A DNA stretch of 64,000 nucleotides from Blautia sp. MSJ-19 (GTDB taxonomy: Bacteria > Bacillota > Clostridia > Lachnospirales > Lachnospiraceae): contig NZ_JAHLQA010000017.1 of NCBI RefSeq assembly GCF_018918125.1, forward strand, positions 62,001-126,000, written 5' to 3'. The translations under genes were made by a program, and so were the position numbers. The notes beneath the pieces were generated by a model, which did no database searches, was not told the DNA's origin, and saw only the letters and a list, made by a program, of their open reading frames with translations. Positions 22,423 through 31,986 of the stretch are shown in pieces (the first letter of the stretch is position 1; each line of letters starts with the position of its first letter).

Positions 22423-25179
22423 ATGAATAATATTACAGTAAAAGTATTAGAAAAAAGATGTGAATATAAAGAAAATCCGTTAGGAATTGATACATCAAAG
22501 CCAAGATTTTCTTGGAAGATCAAAGCTTTGGAAAGAGCAGCCGGTCAGGCAGCGTATAATATTCAGGTTTGGGATGAAGCGGGGAAGTGCGTCTGGGATA
22601 CGGGAAAATGTGAGAGTGATAATACTGTAAATGTACAATACGAAGGCCAGGCTCTGGAGTCAAGAAGGGAATATCGGTGGACTCTAAAGATCTGGGATAA
22701 GCAGGGAAATGAATACGAAACAGATGAGGAGAGATTTGAAACCGCAATTTTAGAAGATGCCGAATGGAAAGCTGAATGGATTCGAGGTGGTAATCTTCTG
22801 AGAAAAGAGTTTTCAGCAGATAAGAAAATCAAAAAATCCAGAGTATACATATCCGGACTTGGCTATTATGAGCTTTATATTAATGGGAATAAGATTGGTG
22901 ATCATGTACTTGATCCGGCCTGGACAGATTTTGATCAGAAGATATATTATTCGGTATATGATGTCACAGAAAGTGTGAAAAAAGGAAAGAATGCAGTTGG
23001 TGTCATGCTTGGAAATGGACGCTATTCTCCATATGAGACAACTATTGCAAAAAACTGGCATCCATTAAAGAAATATGGAGAATCACCGGTATTGTTTTAC
23101 CAGCAGTATATATATTATGAGGATGGAAGTGAGGATATCATTGTATCTGATCTGTCATGGAAAGTATCGGATGGTCCGATTGTGTTTGATGATATTTATG
23201 ATGGTGAACGATACGATGCACGTCTTGAAAAAGATGGATGGGATATGCCAGATTATGATGATAAAGATTGGGCAGATGCCAGCAAAGTGGATGAAAAGAT
23301 GGGTAGATTAGTTTCTCAGGGAACATTCCCTGCAGTGAAGGTGATCAAACCGCGGATTCCAGTTTCTATGACACAGCCACAGGCAGGGGTCTATTTGTAT
23401 GATTTTGGACAGAACTTTGCCGGCTGGGTGCATCTTACGGTGCAGGGAAAACCTGGTGCTGTGATTTCTGTACATTATGCAGAACTGAAAGACGAAAAGA
23501 CAGGAATGCTTTGCCCGAATACAAATAGAAATGCAGAAGCACTTGATACGTACACCTGCAAAGGCGATGGAATAGAAATCTTTGAGCCACATTTTACATA
23601 TCATGGATTCAGATATATTGAACTTCGAGGATATCCGGGAACTCCATCTATAGATAGCGTGCAGGCAAGAGTGGTGCATTCTTCAGTAGAAAGAATTGGA
23701 AGTTTCAGTTGTGGAAATGAACTCATTAATAAAATCCATTCAAATTATGTATGGACCCAGGTAAGTAATCTGCATAGCGTTCCGACAGACTGCTGTCAGA
23801 GAGATGAGAGAATGGGATGGGTCGGAGATGCACAGATGTCAGCAGAAGCAGCAGCTTACAATTTTGACATGGCACAGTTTTATAGCAAATTCGAAGGTGA
23901 TATCAGAGAATCACAGCTTGAAACAGGAAGCGTGGCTGGTGTTTCACCGGCATACTGGAGCTGTTATCCGGCGGACCCTACTTATGCAACAGCGTGTGTT
24001 GAATTTCCATGGGTTGTGAGCAGATATTATGACGATGACAGAATTGTTGAGGAAAGTCTTGAGACAATGACGAAATGGGTAGATTACCTTGGAAGTCAGG
24101 AAGATGAAGATGGAATTGTTTCATTTGGACTGTTTGGTGACTGGTGCCCACCAATGCATGCAAATCCGGTTGATACACCATTTGAGATCACATCTACATG
24201 GTATTACTGTCACGATGCTTTGATGGTATCACGCATGGCTGCAAGGATTGGCAAAAAAGATGTGGCACAGAAATACCGTGAAGTGGCAAATAAAGTAGCA
24301 GATGCATTTAACAGACGTTTTCTTAAAGTAGACAGATATTCAGCATCTAAGTTCTCTGATGAAGAGCTTGCAGAAAAAATCAAATCCTGGCTGAATGTTC
24401 TTCCGGAAGATCAGAGACCGGCAGTTATGAAACGATATGCAACACTGTATTCATCAAGTAGTCAGACTGCAAACCTTCTTCCTCTGTGGCTGGATATCAC
24501 GCCAGAAGAAAATGTGAAAGATGTACTTGAAACACTGGTGCAGGATCTGGAAGTTACGCGGGCATGGCATATCAATACCGGTGTAGTCGGACTTAAGTTT
24601 ATGTTTGACGTTCTGATTAAATATGGATATGAAGATCTGGCATACAGGCTTATTACACAGACTTCGTTCCCGTCATTTGGATATCAGATTGAGAAAGAAG
24701 GAGCTACAACACTCTGGGAAAGATGGGAATTCCTCAATAACGATAAATGTTTTAATTCTCACAGTCATCCGTTTGCAGGAAGTGTAGACGTATATTTCTA
24801 CAAAATCCTTGCTGGTCTGGGGTTGGATGAAGAGGTTTCTGGATTTAAGAAGATTATTCTTAAACCAATTATGTCAGGTGATCTTCCATACGCATCAGCG
24901 TCTGTGAATACCATTCGTGGAAAAGTGGTGTCAGCGTGGGAGCGAAATGAAGAAGAACTCAGATATAAAGTAGAAGTTCCGGGAAATACGACAGCAGAGC
25001 TGTATATTCCGAAAAATGCATGGGACAAAATTGAAATCACCGAAGGAACAAAGTGTTGTTGGAATGGACAGAATGCGGAAGATGTTGAAGGAATGACGTA
25101 TTTAAGAGAAGAAGAAAAATATGTTGTTTATCATATTGAAGCAGGTAACTATGAGTTTAAAGTAATACCAGTGAAATAA
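22423..25179 (+). CDS. Glycoside hydrolase family 78 alpha-L-rhamnosidase (cytoplasmic)
   Basis: A 918-residue GH78 enzyme releasing terminal alpha-L-rhamnose. Order: N-terminal fibronectin-like strand domain (CEYKENPLGIDTSKPRFSWKI), beta-sandwich Bac_rhamnosid_N (about 130-300), concanavalin-like domain (about 310-430), the (alpha/alpha)6 catalytic barrel (about 435-800) and a C-terminal beta-sandwich. The family's acidic hallmark CQRDERMGWVGDAQM is at about 457-471, and the second conserved acidic site EKEGATTLWERWE follows at about 757-769. No signal peptide, so it hydrolyses imported, small rhamnosides inside the cell. Ribosome site GGAGG before ATG. Confidence 0.95.
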   Translation: MNNITVKVLEKRCEYKENPLGIDTSKPRFSWKIKALERAAGQAAYNIQVWDEAGKCVWDTGKCESDNTVNVQYEGQALESRREYRWTLKIWDKQGNEYETDEERFETAILEDAEWKAEWIRGGNLLRKEFSADKKIKKSRVYISGLGYYELYINGNKIGDHVLDPAWTDFDQKIYYSVYDVTESVKKGKNAVGVMLGNGRYSPYETTIAKNWHPLKKYGESPVLFYQQYIYYEDGSEDIIVSDLSWKVSDGPIVFDDIYDGERYDARLEKDGWDMPDYDDKDWADASKVDEKMGRLVSQGTFPAVKVIKPRIPVSMTQPQAGVYLYDFGQNFAGWVHLTVQGKPGAVISVHYAELKDEKTGMLCPNTNRNAEALDTYTCKGDGIEIFEPHFTYHGFRYIELRGYPGTPSIDSVQARVVHSSVERIGSFSCGNELINKIHSNYVWTQVSNLHSVPTDCCQRDERMGWVGDAQMSAEAAAYNFDMAQFYSKFEGDIRESQLETGSVAGVSPAYWSCYPADPTYATACVEFPWVVSRYYDDDRIVEESLETMTKWVDYLGSQEDEDGIVSFGLFGDWCPPMHANPVDTPFEITSTWYYCHDALMVSRMAARIGKKDVAQKYREVANKVADAFNRRFLKVDRYSASKFSDEELAEKIKSWLNVLPEDQRPAVMKRYATLYSSSSQTANLLPLWLDITPEENVKDVLETLVQDLEVTRAWHINTGVVGLKFMFDVLIKYGYEDLAYRLITQTSFPSFGYQIEKEGATTLWERWEFLNNDKCFNSHSHPFAGSVDVYFYKILAGLGLDEEVSGFKKIILKPIMSGDLPYASASVNTIRGKVVSAWERNEEELRYKVEVPGNTTAELYIPKNAWDKIEITEGTKCCWNGQNAEDVEGMTYLREEEKYVVYHIEAGNYEFKVIPVK

Positions 25180-25192
25180 AGGGGGACAGGCT

Positions 25193-26089
25193 TTGAAAAG
25201 AACGGGAAAAAAGCTGCAGGGGATTATTCCGGCAATTGTCACTCCAATTAATGCAGACGGAAAATTAAATCTGGAACTACTCGAAAAACAGGCAGAGTAT
25301 TTGCTTGATGCAGGAGTCCAGGGGTTGTTTGCCTGTGGCGGAACGGGAGAAGGCGCATATCTGAAGACAGAAGAAAAAAGACTGGTGTTCCGTACGCTGA
25401 AACAAATGCTTCCTGAAGATAAATTTCTGTGTGCCGCTCTGATCAATTCAAATACCAGAGCTGTGATTGATGAAATCGCAGCTCTGGGAGAAATAGAACC
25501 AGATTATATTGTGGTAACTGCCCCGTATTATCATGCAGCTTCTCAAAAAGATATTCTGGAACATTATATGACAATTGCGGAGAAATCGCCAGCTCCGTTG
25601 ATCATATATAATATTCCGTCCACAACGCATAATTATATAGAGCCTGAAACGATTGACAAGCTGATTGCAGTCAAAAATATTGCAGGTGTAAAAGATTCTT
25701 CAGGAAATTTTATGAATTATACGAGGGGATTATTTGAAAATCAGAATAAGGAATTTGCATGGATACAGGGAGAAGATTATCTCTGCGGAGCTAATTTCCT
25801 TGCAGGGGCAGATGGCGTTGTTTCGGGACTCAGCAATGTAAGAGTCGAACCGTATGTGGAGATGTATGAAGCTTTTTTGAATCATGATACGCAGAAAATA
25901 AAAGAATGCCAGGTTAAAATCAATAAGTTATATAAGCTGATTCATTTGTATGGAAATGGTAATGCATCCATTAAAGCTGCAACAGAATTATACGGCAGAG
26001 GAAGCCGGTGGATGCAGCAATCCAGTATGAGTCTGGATGATATACAGATGGCAGAAATTAAAAAGATCTTGGATGAATACGAGCGATAG
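25193..26089 (+). CDS. DHDPS/NAL-family class I aldolase
   Basis: A 298-residue (beta/alpha)8 lyase of the dihydrodipicolinate synthase/N-acetylneuraminate lyase family. The substrate loop is GGTGEGAYL (family GTTGE), the catalytic Tyr lies in IIYNIPSTT and the Schiff-base Lys in GVKDSSGN. All residues for a pyruvate-forming or pyruvate-using reaction are present. The start is TTG 25193, 7 nt behind AGGGGG, with no nearby ATG. In the context of GH78, a dehydrogenase and an IclR regulator, a 2-keto-3-deoxy sugar acid aldolase is more likely than lysine biosynthesis. Confidence 0.88.
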   Translation: MKRTGKKLQGIIPAIVTPINADGKLNLELLEKQAEYLLDAGVQGLFACGGTGEGAYLKTEEKRLVFRTLKQMLPEDKFLCAALINSNTRAVIDEIAALGEIEPDYIVVTAPYYHAASQKDILEHYMTIAEKSPAPLIIYNIPSTTHNYIEPETIDKLIAVKNIAGVKDSSGNFMNYTRGLFENQNKEFAWIQGEDYLCGANFLAGADGVVSGLSNVRVEPYVEMYEAFLNHDTQKIKECQVKINKLYKLIHLYGNGNASIKAATELYGRGSRWMQQSSMSLDDIQMAEIKKILDEYER

Positions 26090-26098
26090 GAGGGGCCT

Positions 26099-27022
26099 AT
26101 GAATAAGAAATTCAACAATGGTGTATGGCCGGTTATGCTGACACCATTCACAGACGACAACAAAGTAGACTATGATTCTCTGGAAAAACTGATCAACTGG
26201 TATATTGAGAATGGCGTTGCAGGTCTTTTTGCAGACTGCCAGTCCAGTGAGATGTTCTTCTTATCGCTGGAAGAGCGTGTAGAACTTGCTCGTTTTATTA
26301 AAGAAAAAGCAGCAGGAAGAGTACCGGTTGTGGCATCCGGTCACATTTCAGACACGATTGAAGATCAGGCAGAAGAACTGAATGCTGTTGCAAAAACCGG
26401 AGTAGATGCAGTGATTCTTCTTACAAATCGTCTGGCGACAGAAGAAGAAAGTGATGAAGTATGGCTTGAAAATCTGAAAAAACTGCTTGCACTGCTTCCG
26501 GAAGACCTGGCACTGGGATTTTATGAATGCCCGTATCCATATAAGAGAATAATTTCTCCGGAACTTCTGGAATGGTGCGCAAATACAGGCAGATTTTATT
26601 TCATTAAGGACACAAGCTGTGATATCCACAATATGGAAGCAAAACTTGCAAAGATCAAGGGCAGCAACCTCAAACTTTTTAATGCGAACTCATCTACTTT
26701 ATTAGAGACTTTGAAGCTTGGTGGAAGCGGATTCAGTGGTGTAATGGCAAATTTCCATGCAGATCTTTATGTATGGCTGTGTGAAAATTATGATAAAGAA
26801 CCAGAGAAAGCAAGAACGGTTGCTGATTTTCTGACAATGGCTTCTATGATTGAAAGACAGGTTTATCCGGTGAATGCAAAGTTCTATCAGAAGAGCATTG
26901 GCAATTTTGCATCGATCCATACTCGTACGAAGCCGGCAGAACTGTTAAATGAAACAGCTCGTCTTGAAGTGGATCAGCTTACCAGACTGACTGATTTTAT
27001 CAGAAAAGAGCTTGAGGTATAA
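26099..27022 (+). CDS. Second DHDPS-family aldolase, divergent
   Basis: A 307-residue member of the same superfamily as its upstream neighbour but from another branch. The GTTGE loop is replaced by CQSSEMFFLS, the Tyr region is GFYECPYPYKR and the Lys region FIKDTSCD. The catalytic Tyr and Lys are therefore kept while the carboxylate-binding loop is changed, pointing to a different electrophile. It follows the first aldolase by 9 bp behind AGGAGG. Whether the two act in sequence, on two substrates or as a hetero-oligomer cannot be decided from the sequence. Confidence 0.85.
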   Translation: MNKKFNNGVWPVMLTPFTDDNKVDYDSLEKLINWYIENGVAGLFADCQSSEMFFLSLEERVELARFIKEKAAGRVPVVASGHISDTIEDQAEELNAVAKTGVDAVILLTNRLATEEESDEVWLENLKKLLALLPEDLALGFYECPYPYKRIISPELLEWCANTGRFYFIKDTSCDIHNMEAKLAKIKGSNLKLFNANSSTLLETLKLGGSGFSGVMANFHADLYVWLCENYDKEPEKARTVADFLTMASMIERQVYPVNAKFYQKSIGNFASIHTRTKPAELLNETARLEVDQLTRLTDFIRKELEV

Positions 27023-27039
27023 AGCAGGAGGAAATGCAC

Positions 27040-27990
27040 ATGAAGGTACTGGTAACAGCAACGAATTATTCTAAGTATTGTCAGCCGGGTAAAAAGTTAC
27101 TGGAAGAGGCTGGCTGTGAGATTATTGAAAATCCGCATGGAAGACCATATACATTTGAGGAGCTTAAGGAAATTGTAGGAGATATTGACGGCGTAGTCGT
27201 TGGAGTTGATACATGGAATGAAGAGGTATTCCGTTTTGCACCGAAATTAAAAGTTCTGGCAAGATTTGGCGTAGGCGTGGATAATATAGATCTGAAAGCA
27301 GCAGAAAAAGGAGAAATTGTTGTCTGCAACAGTCCGGGAATCAATTCATCGGCAGTTGCGGAGCAGGCAGCAGCATTGATCCTTTCTTCAATAAGACAGA
27401 TTCCACAGATGAACAATGCAGTGAGAGATGGAAAATGGCCTCGCCCGATGTTTCATGAGCTTAAGAGCCGTACAATTGGATTTCTGGGATTTGGAGCAAT
27501 TGCAAGAAATCTGGCAGAACGTCTTGCAGGATTTCATCCGGAAATGATCGCATATGATAAGTATCCGAATCAGGAGATGGCAGATAAGCTTGGAGTAAAG
27601 CTGGTTTCACAGGAGGAAGTTCTGAAAAAAGCAGATATTATTTCGATTCACCTTCCGGCAACGGAAGAGACAAAACATCTGATCAACCAGGAAACTCTTA
27701 ATAAGATGAAAGATGGCGTTTATGTAGTAAATACAGCAAGAGGCAGTATCGTTTCTGAAAAAGATATGGCAGAAGCGTTAAGAACAGGAAAAGTAGCTGG
27801 ATTTGCATCGGATGTATTTGAAACGGAACCGATCGATCTTTCTGGTCCGCTGTTTGGCTTTGAAAACTATATTGCAACCCCTCATGTTTCAGCAGAGACA
27901 TATGAAAACTGTGAGACGACTTCTGTGGTGACAGCGAAAGCAATCCTGGCAGTTTTTGATGGAAAAGAACCAGAGCATAAACTTGTCTGA
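27040..27990 (+). CDS. D-isomer-specific 2-hydroxyacid dehydrogenase
   Basis: A 316-residue NAD-dependent dehydrogenase of the phosphoglycerate/glyoxylate reductase family. The Rossmann motif is GFLGFGAIARNLAERL. The catalytic triad is complete: Arg in NTARGSIV, Glu in DVFETEP, His in TPHVS. ATG 27040 is 8 nt behind AGGAGG; the in-frame ATG at 27034 is only 2 nt behind it. It could reduce a 2-keto acid or the aldehyde/keto product of the aldolases, or oxidise a sugar acid. No ACT domain, so not a classical SerA. Confidence 0.88.
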   Translation: MKVLVTATNYSKYCQPGKKLLEEAGCEIIENPHGRPYTFEELKEIVGDIDGVVVGVDTWNEEVFRFAPKLKVLARFGVGVDNIDLKAAEKGEIVVCNSPGINSSAVAEQAAALILSSIRQIPQMNNAVRDGKWPRPMFHELKSRTIGFLGFGAIARNLAERLAGFHPEMIAYDKYPNQEMADKLGVKLVSQEEVLKKADIISIHLPATEETKHLINQETLNKMKDGVYVVNTARGSIVSEKDMAEALRTGKVAGFASDVFETEPIDLSGPLFGFENYIATPHVSAETYENCETTSVVTAKAILAVFDGKEPEHKLV

Positions 27991-28067
27991 TCGTACAAAA
28001 TAAAGGCAGAGGATGACCTGTTTACCGGGAAAATCTATTGATGAAAAAATTTATTGATGCTATACTA

Positions 28068-28083
28068 TTACTATTAACAGTAA
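28068..28083. promoter_or_regulatory. Palindrome upstream of the IclR gene
   Basis: TTACTATT-AACAGTAA is palindromic except for one pair and lies 72 bp before the regulator start. It is unlike the GAAC/GTTC operators at 18.1 kb. Possible autoregulatory or foreign regulator site. Confidence 0.3.
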
Positions 28084-28155
28084 CGCTATATTTGTTATAT
28101 TGTTATATAGGTTTTGGCCAGCTAAATGGTAAAATAAAATCTATGAGGAGGGGTA

Positions 28156-28917
28156 ATGGCAGACAATAATGAAATTAAAGTAAAGAGTCTTCAGAAGGCT
28201 TTGGAAATTCTGAATCTTTTTACTGTGAAACCTGTTTTGGGAGTGACGGAAGTCAGCGAGTACTTTGGATGGTATAAGAGTACGGTACATAATATTCTGT
28301 GTACACTTAAATCTATGGAATATCTGGAACAGGATGAAGAAACAGGAAAGTATCGGTTGGGGATTCAGGTTTTCAATCTGAGTAAAGCTCTGGGAGATAA
28401 TTATTCCATTACTAAAATTGCCGGACCTTACATGCAGGAGTTATCAAATATTACCAGAGAAAGAGTCTATCTGGCGGTTCCATATCGAGAAGAAGTGCTG
28501 TATCTGGATGCAATGTATCCAGCAGAATCTGTTGAGCTGATGCGTTCGATCCTTGGAGAGAGGGCTCAGATGTATTGCACCGGAATCGGTAAAGCAATGT
28601 TGGCGAATATGAATGAACGTGCGATTGATGAATATCTGACAGCACACGAACTGAAAGCATTTACAGAGAACAGCATCACAGACAAAGACCTGTTCAGACA
28701 GGAACTTATGCGTACTCGTCAGAGAGGATATGCGATTGATGATATGGAGCATGAATTTGGGATAAAATGTGTTGCAATGCCGATATTTGACCGTAACAGA
28801 AATCTGTATGCGGCAATCAGTATCAGTGGGCTTGCAAGTCATTTTACAGAAGAGAAAATGTCTGAATGGGCGATTCTTCTGAAAAAATATGTTACCAAAA
28901 TTGAGAGCAGATTATAA
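28156..28917 (+). CDS. IclR-family transcriptional regulator
   Basis: A 253-residue regulator. The N-terminal winged helix (about 8-62, SLQKALEILNLFTVKPVLGVTEVSEYFGWYKSTVHNILCTL) is followed by the IclR effector domain (about 75-250) with the family signature REEVLYLDAM...GERAQMYCTGIGKAMLA and AMPIFDRNRNLYAAISISG. It closes the GH78 locus, separated by 165 bp and presumably with its own promoter. It probably responds to a sugar acid or 2-keto acid intermediate and controls the promoter at 18.0 kb. Confidence 0.92.
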   Translation: MADNNEIKVKSLQKALEILNLFTVKPVLGVTEVSEYFGWYKSTVHNILCTLKSMEYLEQDEETGKYRLGIQVFNLSKALGDNYSITKIAGPYMQELSNITRERVYLAVPYREEVLYLDAMYPAESVELMRSILGERAQMYCTGIGKAMLANMNERAIDEYLTAHELKAFTENSITDKDLFRQELMRTRQRGYAIDDMEHEFGIKCVAMPIFDRNRNLYAAISISGLASHFTEEKMSEWAILLKKYVTKIESRL

Positions 28918-28925
28918 AAAGAAAT

Positions 28926-28962
28926 AAAAAACTGTCATTGCATATGCGGTGGCAGTTTTTTT
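28926..28962 (+). terminator. Terminator of the IclR gene
   Basis: AAAAACTGTCA pairs with TGGCAGTTTTT (one G:U), then a T-run. Confidence 0.88.
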
Positions 28963-29001
28963 GTGTGAGGTAAGAGTAGGGTAGGAGAAAATAAAGACAA
29001 G

Positions 29002-29038
29002 AAAAAAGACAGTCACTGACGGTTGTGACTGTCTTTTT
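29002..29038. terminator. Bidirectional terminator, mainly for rpsT
   Basis: A 14-bp stem (29003-29016 with 29025-29038) with A-run and T-run on the two sides terminates in both directions. Next to it, 29034-29061 is a perfect 28-bp A/T-rich palindrome centred on AAG/CTT. Confidence 0.88.
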
Positions 29039-29076
29039 AATTATAAGCTTATAATTAAAAAAGTATATTTCCTGAA

Positions 29077-29340
29077 TTAGCCAATGCTGTTGACAGCTTT
29101 AGACAGACGGGAAATTTTTCTGGCACAGTTGTTTTTGTGATAAACACCTTTAGATGTTGCTTTGCTGATTGTAGAGATAGCCTCTGTAAGAGCAGCCTGT
29201 GCAGCAGCTTTATCGTTTTTCTGAACTGCAGTTTCTACTTTCTTGATGGAAGTTTTAACAGCAGAACGGATAGATTTGTTTCTAGCAGCTTTAGTTCTGT
29301 TTACTAAAATTCTTTTCTTAGCAGATTTGATGTTAGCCAA
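29077..29340 (-). CDS. rpsT: 30S ribosomal protein S20
   Basis: An 87-residue S20 binding 16S rRNA in the bottom of the small subunit. It is very Lys/Ala/Ser-rich with the standard start MANIKSAKKRILVNRTKAARNKS and the ending KGVYHKNNCARKISRLSKAVN. Read leftwards, ribosome site GGAGGTG in front of the ATG. It stands alone with its own promoter and terminator. Confidence 0.97.
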   Translation of the reverse strand: MANIKSAKKRILVNRTKAARNKSIRSAVKTSIKKVETAVQKNDKAAAQAALTEAISTISKATSKGVYHKNNCARKISRLSKAVNSIG

Positions 29341-29424
29341 TGTGGTACACCTCCATTTCAGATTTTATTTAATGTGTCGTTGTTACAGAAACAGACACGG
29401 GCGCTTCTGTAAACATGCTTATAT

Positions 29425-29453
29425 ATGATAGTATATTTATTTTTGATTGTCAA
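29425..29453 (-). promoter_or_regulatory. sigma-A promoter of rpsT
   Basis: On the minus strand: -35 TTGACA (29453-29448), 17-bp spacer, -10 TATCAT (29430-29425). The leader is about 80 nt. The remaining gap to gpr (29454-29644) holds no clear gene; a sporulation-type promoter for gpr is expected there, but I could not fix it. Confidence 0.75.
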
Positions 29454-29644
29454 TAGTAAAATGCAGAAATGTCGAAAATTATTCATTGATTATTCGGATG
29501 GCAGGAAATCTTTTGTATCCTGTATCTTCCATACATAATCTCTTTTTAAATGGCAGAGATTAATAGTAAAGATTCACCTTATTTCAGATGGAGAAAATGT
29601 GATTTTCTAATGTAGAGAAAAGTACAAAATCAGGAGGATACAGA

Positions 29645-30553
29645 ATGGCTGGCAGCAGAAGAATTCGGACGGACCTTGCACTGGAAACGACAGAACGCTT
29701 TGCGGAGGAGAATACGGAGATCCGTGGTGTGGAAGTGCATGAGGATTACGATGAGGAAAAAGAGGTAAAAACTACCGTTGTAAAGATTGTCACAGAAAAC
29801 GGAGCAAAGTCGATGGGAAGGCCACAGGGAACGTATATTACGATTGAATCGCCGAATCTGTCGGAGCCGGATGAAGATTACCACAGAGAAATATCAGAAG
29901 AGATCTCGCATCATCTGAGAAAGCTGATCGATCTGCGAAAAGAAAAATCTATTCTTGTAGTCGGGCTTGGAAACTCCGCAATCACCGCCGATGCACTGGG
30001 ACCGCATGTGGTGGAAAATCTCAGGATGACCCGGCATATCATAAGGGAATACGGACTTCGTGGAATCAGCCATGAGAAGATGCACCGAATCAGCGGAATC
30101 GTGCCGGGTGTAATGGCACAGACAGGTATGGAGACGGCAGAGATCATTCAGGGTGTGGTGTCAGAAACAAAGCCGGATGTGGTGATCGCAATTGATGCGC
30201 TGGCGGCGAGAAGTGTCCGCAGGCTGAACCGGACGATACAGATCACAGATACGGGAATACACCCCGGTTCCGGTGTGGGAAATCACAGAAATGGACTGAC
30301 AGAGGAAAATCTGCAGGTAAAAGTGATCGGAATCGGAGTTCCAACTGTAGTGGATGCGGCGACGATCGTGCATGATTCTATGGCACATTTACTGGATGCC
30401 CTGGAAGAGGCGGAGCAGAAAGAGTTTCTGGATGAAATGATCGCTCCAAATCTTTACAGTATGTTTGTGACACCGAAGGATGTGGATGAGACAGTGAAGT
30501 ATTTAAGCTTTACGATATCTGAAGGGTTGAATATTGCGTTCAGTGAAGTCTGA
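29645..30553 (+). CDS. gpr: GPR endopeptidase (spore germination protease)
   Basis: A 302-residue spore protease that degrades small acid-soluble proteins at germination, made as a zymogen. The short N-terminal propeptide MAGSRRIRTDLALE resembles the SASP cleavage motif, as in known GPRs. The core has VVGLGNSAITADALGP, GIVPGVMAQTGMETAEII, VVIAIDALAARSVRRLNRTIQITDTGIHPGSGVGNHR and GVPTVVDAATIV. It is followed by spoIIP, the classical pair. This shows that the organism belongs to a sporulating lineage. Confidence 0.96.
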   Translation: MAGSRRIRTDLALETTERFAEENTEIRGVEVHEDYDEEKEVKTTVVKIVTENGAKSMGRPQGTYITIESPNLSEPDEDYHREISEEISHHLRKLIDLRKEKSILVVGLGNSAITADALGPHVVENLRMTRHIIREYGLRGISHEKMHRISGIVPGVMAQTGMETAEIIQGVVSETKPDVVIAIDALAARSVRRLNRTIQITDTGIHPGSGVGNHRNGLTEENLQVKVIGIGVPTVVDAATIVHDSMAHLLDALEEAEQKEFLDEMIAPNLYSMFVTPKDVDETVKYLSFTISEGLNIAFSEV

Positions 30554-30654
30554 CAGGAGAGTACAAAAGGCGAGTATGCATCTCTGGAGAGGTGCCCTGT
30601 GATGGGAATAATCCGGGAAAATTTATCATAGGATATTTTGAAAGGGGTGATCCT

Positions 30655-31926
30655 GTGGTGAAATTCCGGAAAACATTGTATCTGGTTGCGGAAGGATGTA
30701 TACTTGCGGCATTGTCTGCGGCAGCAGGAATTCTTGTGCTGCATGAAAATGTATTTCGTCAGCTTCCGCTGTATTGTTTTCTGGAAGAAAAGGCAGAGGA
30801 GCGTGCCGCAGGACAAGACCAGGAAACCTACGAAAAGCTGAAAGAGAGCAATGCCCGTTATCTTGGCAGAATGGTCGTGAATGAAAATAAAAAAGCAGAG
30901 GACAAGCAGGAAAATACAGAGGACGGGCAGAAGGCAGGAAAAAGTGTGGCACAGGATAAAATCACACCGACAGCAAAACCGGAGAATACTGTAACTCCGG
31001 CTGAAAAGAAGGGAGAAAAAGACTCAGATACCACAGAAAAGTCCTCAAATACAGAAAAGCAGGCAGAGACTCAAAAAGATACAGACGAAGAAATTCATGG
31101 GGAAGAGGAAGTTGCCACGGCAGCGGCACAGGTGCAGCCTATGCCCGAAATCGACCTCGCACCGGAGACGCTTGCGGATTATGATTATCTGATGAATCAT
31201 TTTTTTATTCTGGATTCCAATACGGAAACCAGTGCACAACAGTTGAATGCGGCAACATTGCTGGGAGAGGATCTGACGATTCCAAAGGAAGAAAAGGAAC
31301 CGCAGATTCTGATCTATCACAGTCATTCGCAGGAAACTTTTGCTGATTCCAGAGCCGGAAAAACGGAAGACACGATAGTTGGAGTGGGGGATTATCTGAC
31401 ACAGCTTCTGACAGAGAACTATGGATATCAGGTCATGCATGTGACGGAGGCGTTTGATCTGGCGGGAGGGGAACTGGATCGGAGCAAAGCATATGATTAT
31501 GCAAGGGAGTGGCTGGAGCCTGTACTGGAAGAACATCCTTCTGTACAGGTGCTGATCGATCTGCACCGGGATGGTGTACCGGAGGACCGGCATCTTGTCA
31601 CACAGATCAACGGAAAGCCAACTGCACAGATCATGTTTTATAATGGGCTGAGTCATACGATAAACAGTGGGGATCTTTCCTATCTGCCAAATCCGTACAT
31701 ACAGGATAATCTGGCATTTTCTTTTCAGCTCGAATACCAGGCGGCATTGTATTATCCGGAACTGTATCGGGGAATTTATCTGGCAGGACTCCGTTATAAT
31801 CTGCATCTGCGCCCACGTGCCCTTCTCCTTGAGGCAGGTGCCCAGACCAATACCGTGCAGGAGGTAAAAAATGCGATGGAACCATTCGCGGATATCCTGA
31901 ACCGGGTGCTGCAGGGGGAGGGATAA
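30655..31926 (+). CDS. spoIIP: Stage II sporulation protein P
   Basis: A 423-residue amidase/endopeptidase of the SpoIIDMP engulfment machine. It has an N-terminal membrane anchor, then a long Glu/Lys/Thr-rich linker (about 70-165) and the peptidoglycan hydrolase domain (about 195-423). Zinc-site candidates are in ILIYHSHSQETF and VLIDLHRDGVPE, and RALLLEAGAQTNT lies near the end. The start is probably GTG 30655, 7 nt behind AAGGGG; GTG 30658 is equally in frame. The longer open frame upstream has no ribosome site. Located behind gpr. Confidence 0.93.
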   Translation: MVKFRKTLYLVAEGCILAALSAAAGILVLHENVFRQLPLYCFLEEKAEERAAGQDQETYEKLKESNARYLGRMVVNENKKAEDKQENTEDGQKAGKSVAQDKITPTAKPENTVTPAEKKGEKDSDTTEKSSNTEKQAETQKDTDEEIHGEEEVATAAAQVQPMPEIDLAPETLADYDYLMNHFFILDSNTETSAQQLNAATLLGEDLTIPKEEKEPQILIYHSHSQETFADSRAGKTEDTIVGVGDYLTQLLTENYGYQVMHVTEAFDLAGGELDRSKAYDYAREWLEPVLEEHPSVQVLIDLHRDGVPEDRHLVTQINGKPTAQIMFYNGLSHTINSGDLSYLPNPYIQDNLAFSFQLEYQAALYYPELYRGIYLAGLRYNLHLRPRALLLEAGAQTNTVQEVKNAMEPFADILNRVLQGEG

Positions 31927-31986
31927 AATGTGCGATTCTTGGCCTGTCAGAAAATGAAAGGAACGTGTTGGTTTAAAAATTAACAC

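Noticed and set aside
25193-27022. Lysine-pathway dihydrodipicolinate synthase (dapA) duplication
   Set aside because: The two genes are from different branches, and the surrounding genes are all carbohydrate-related; no other lysine genes are near.
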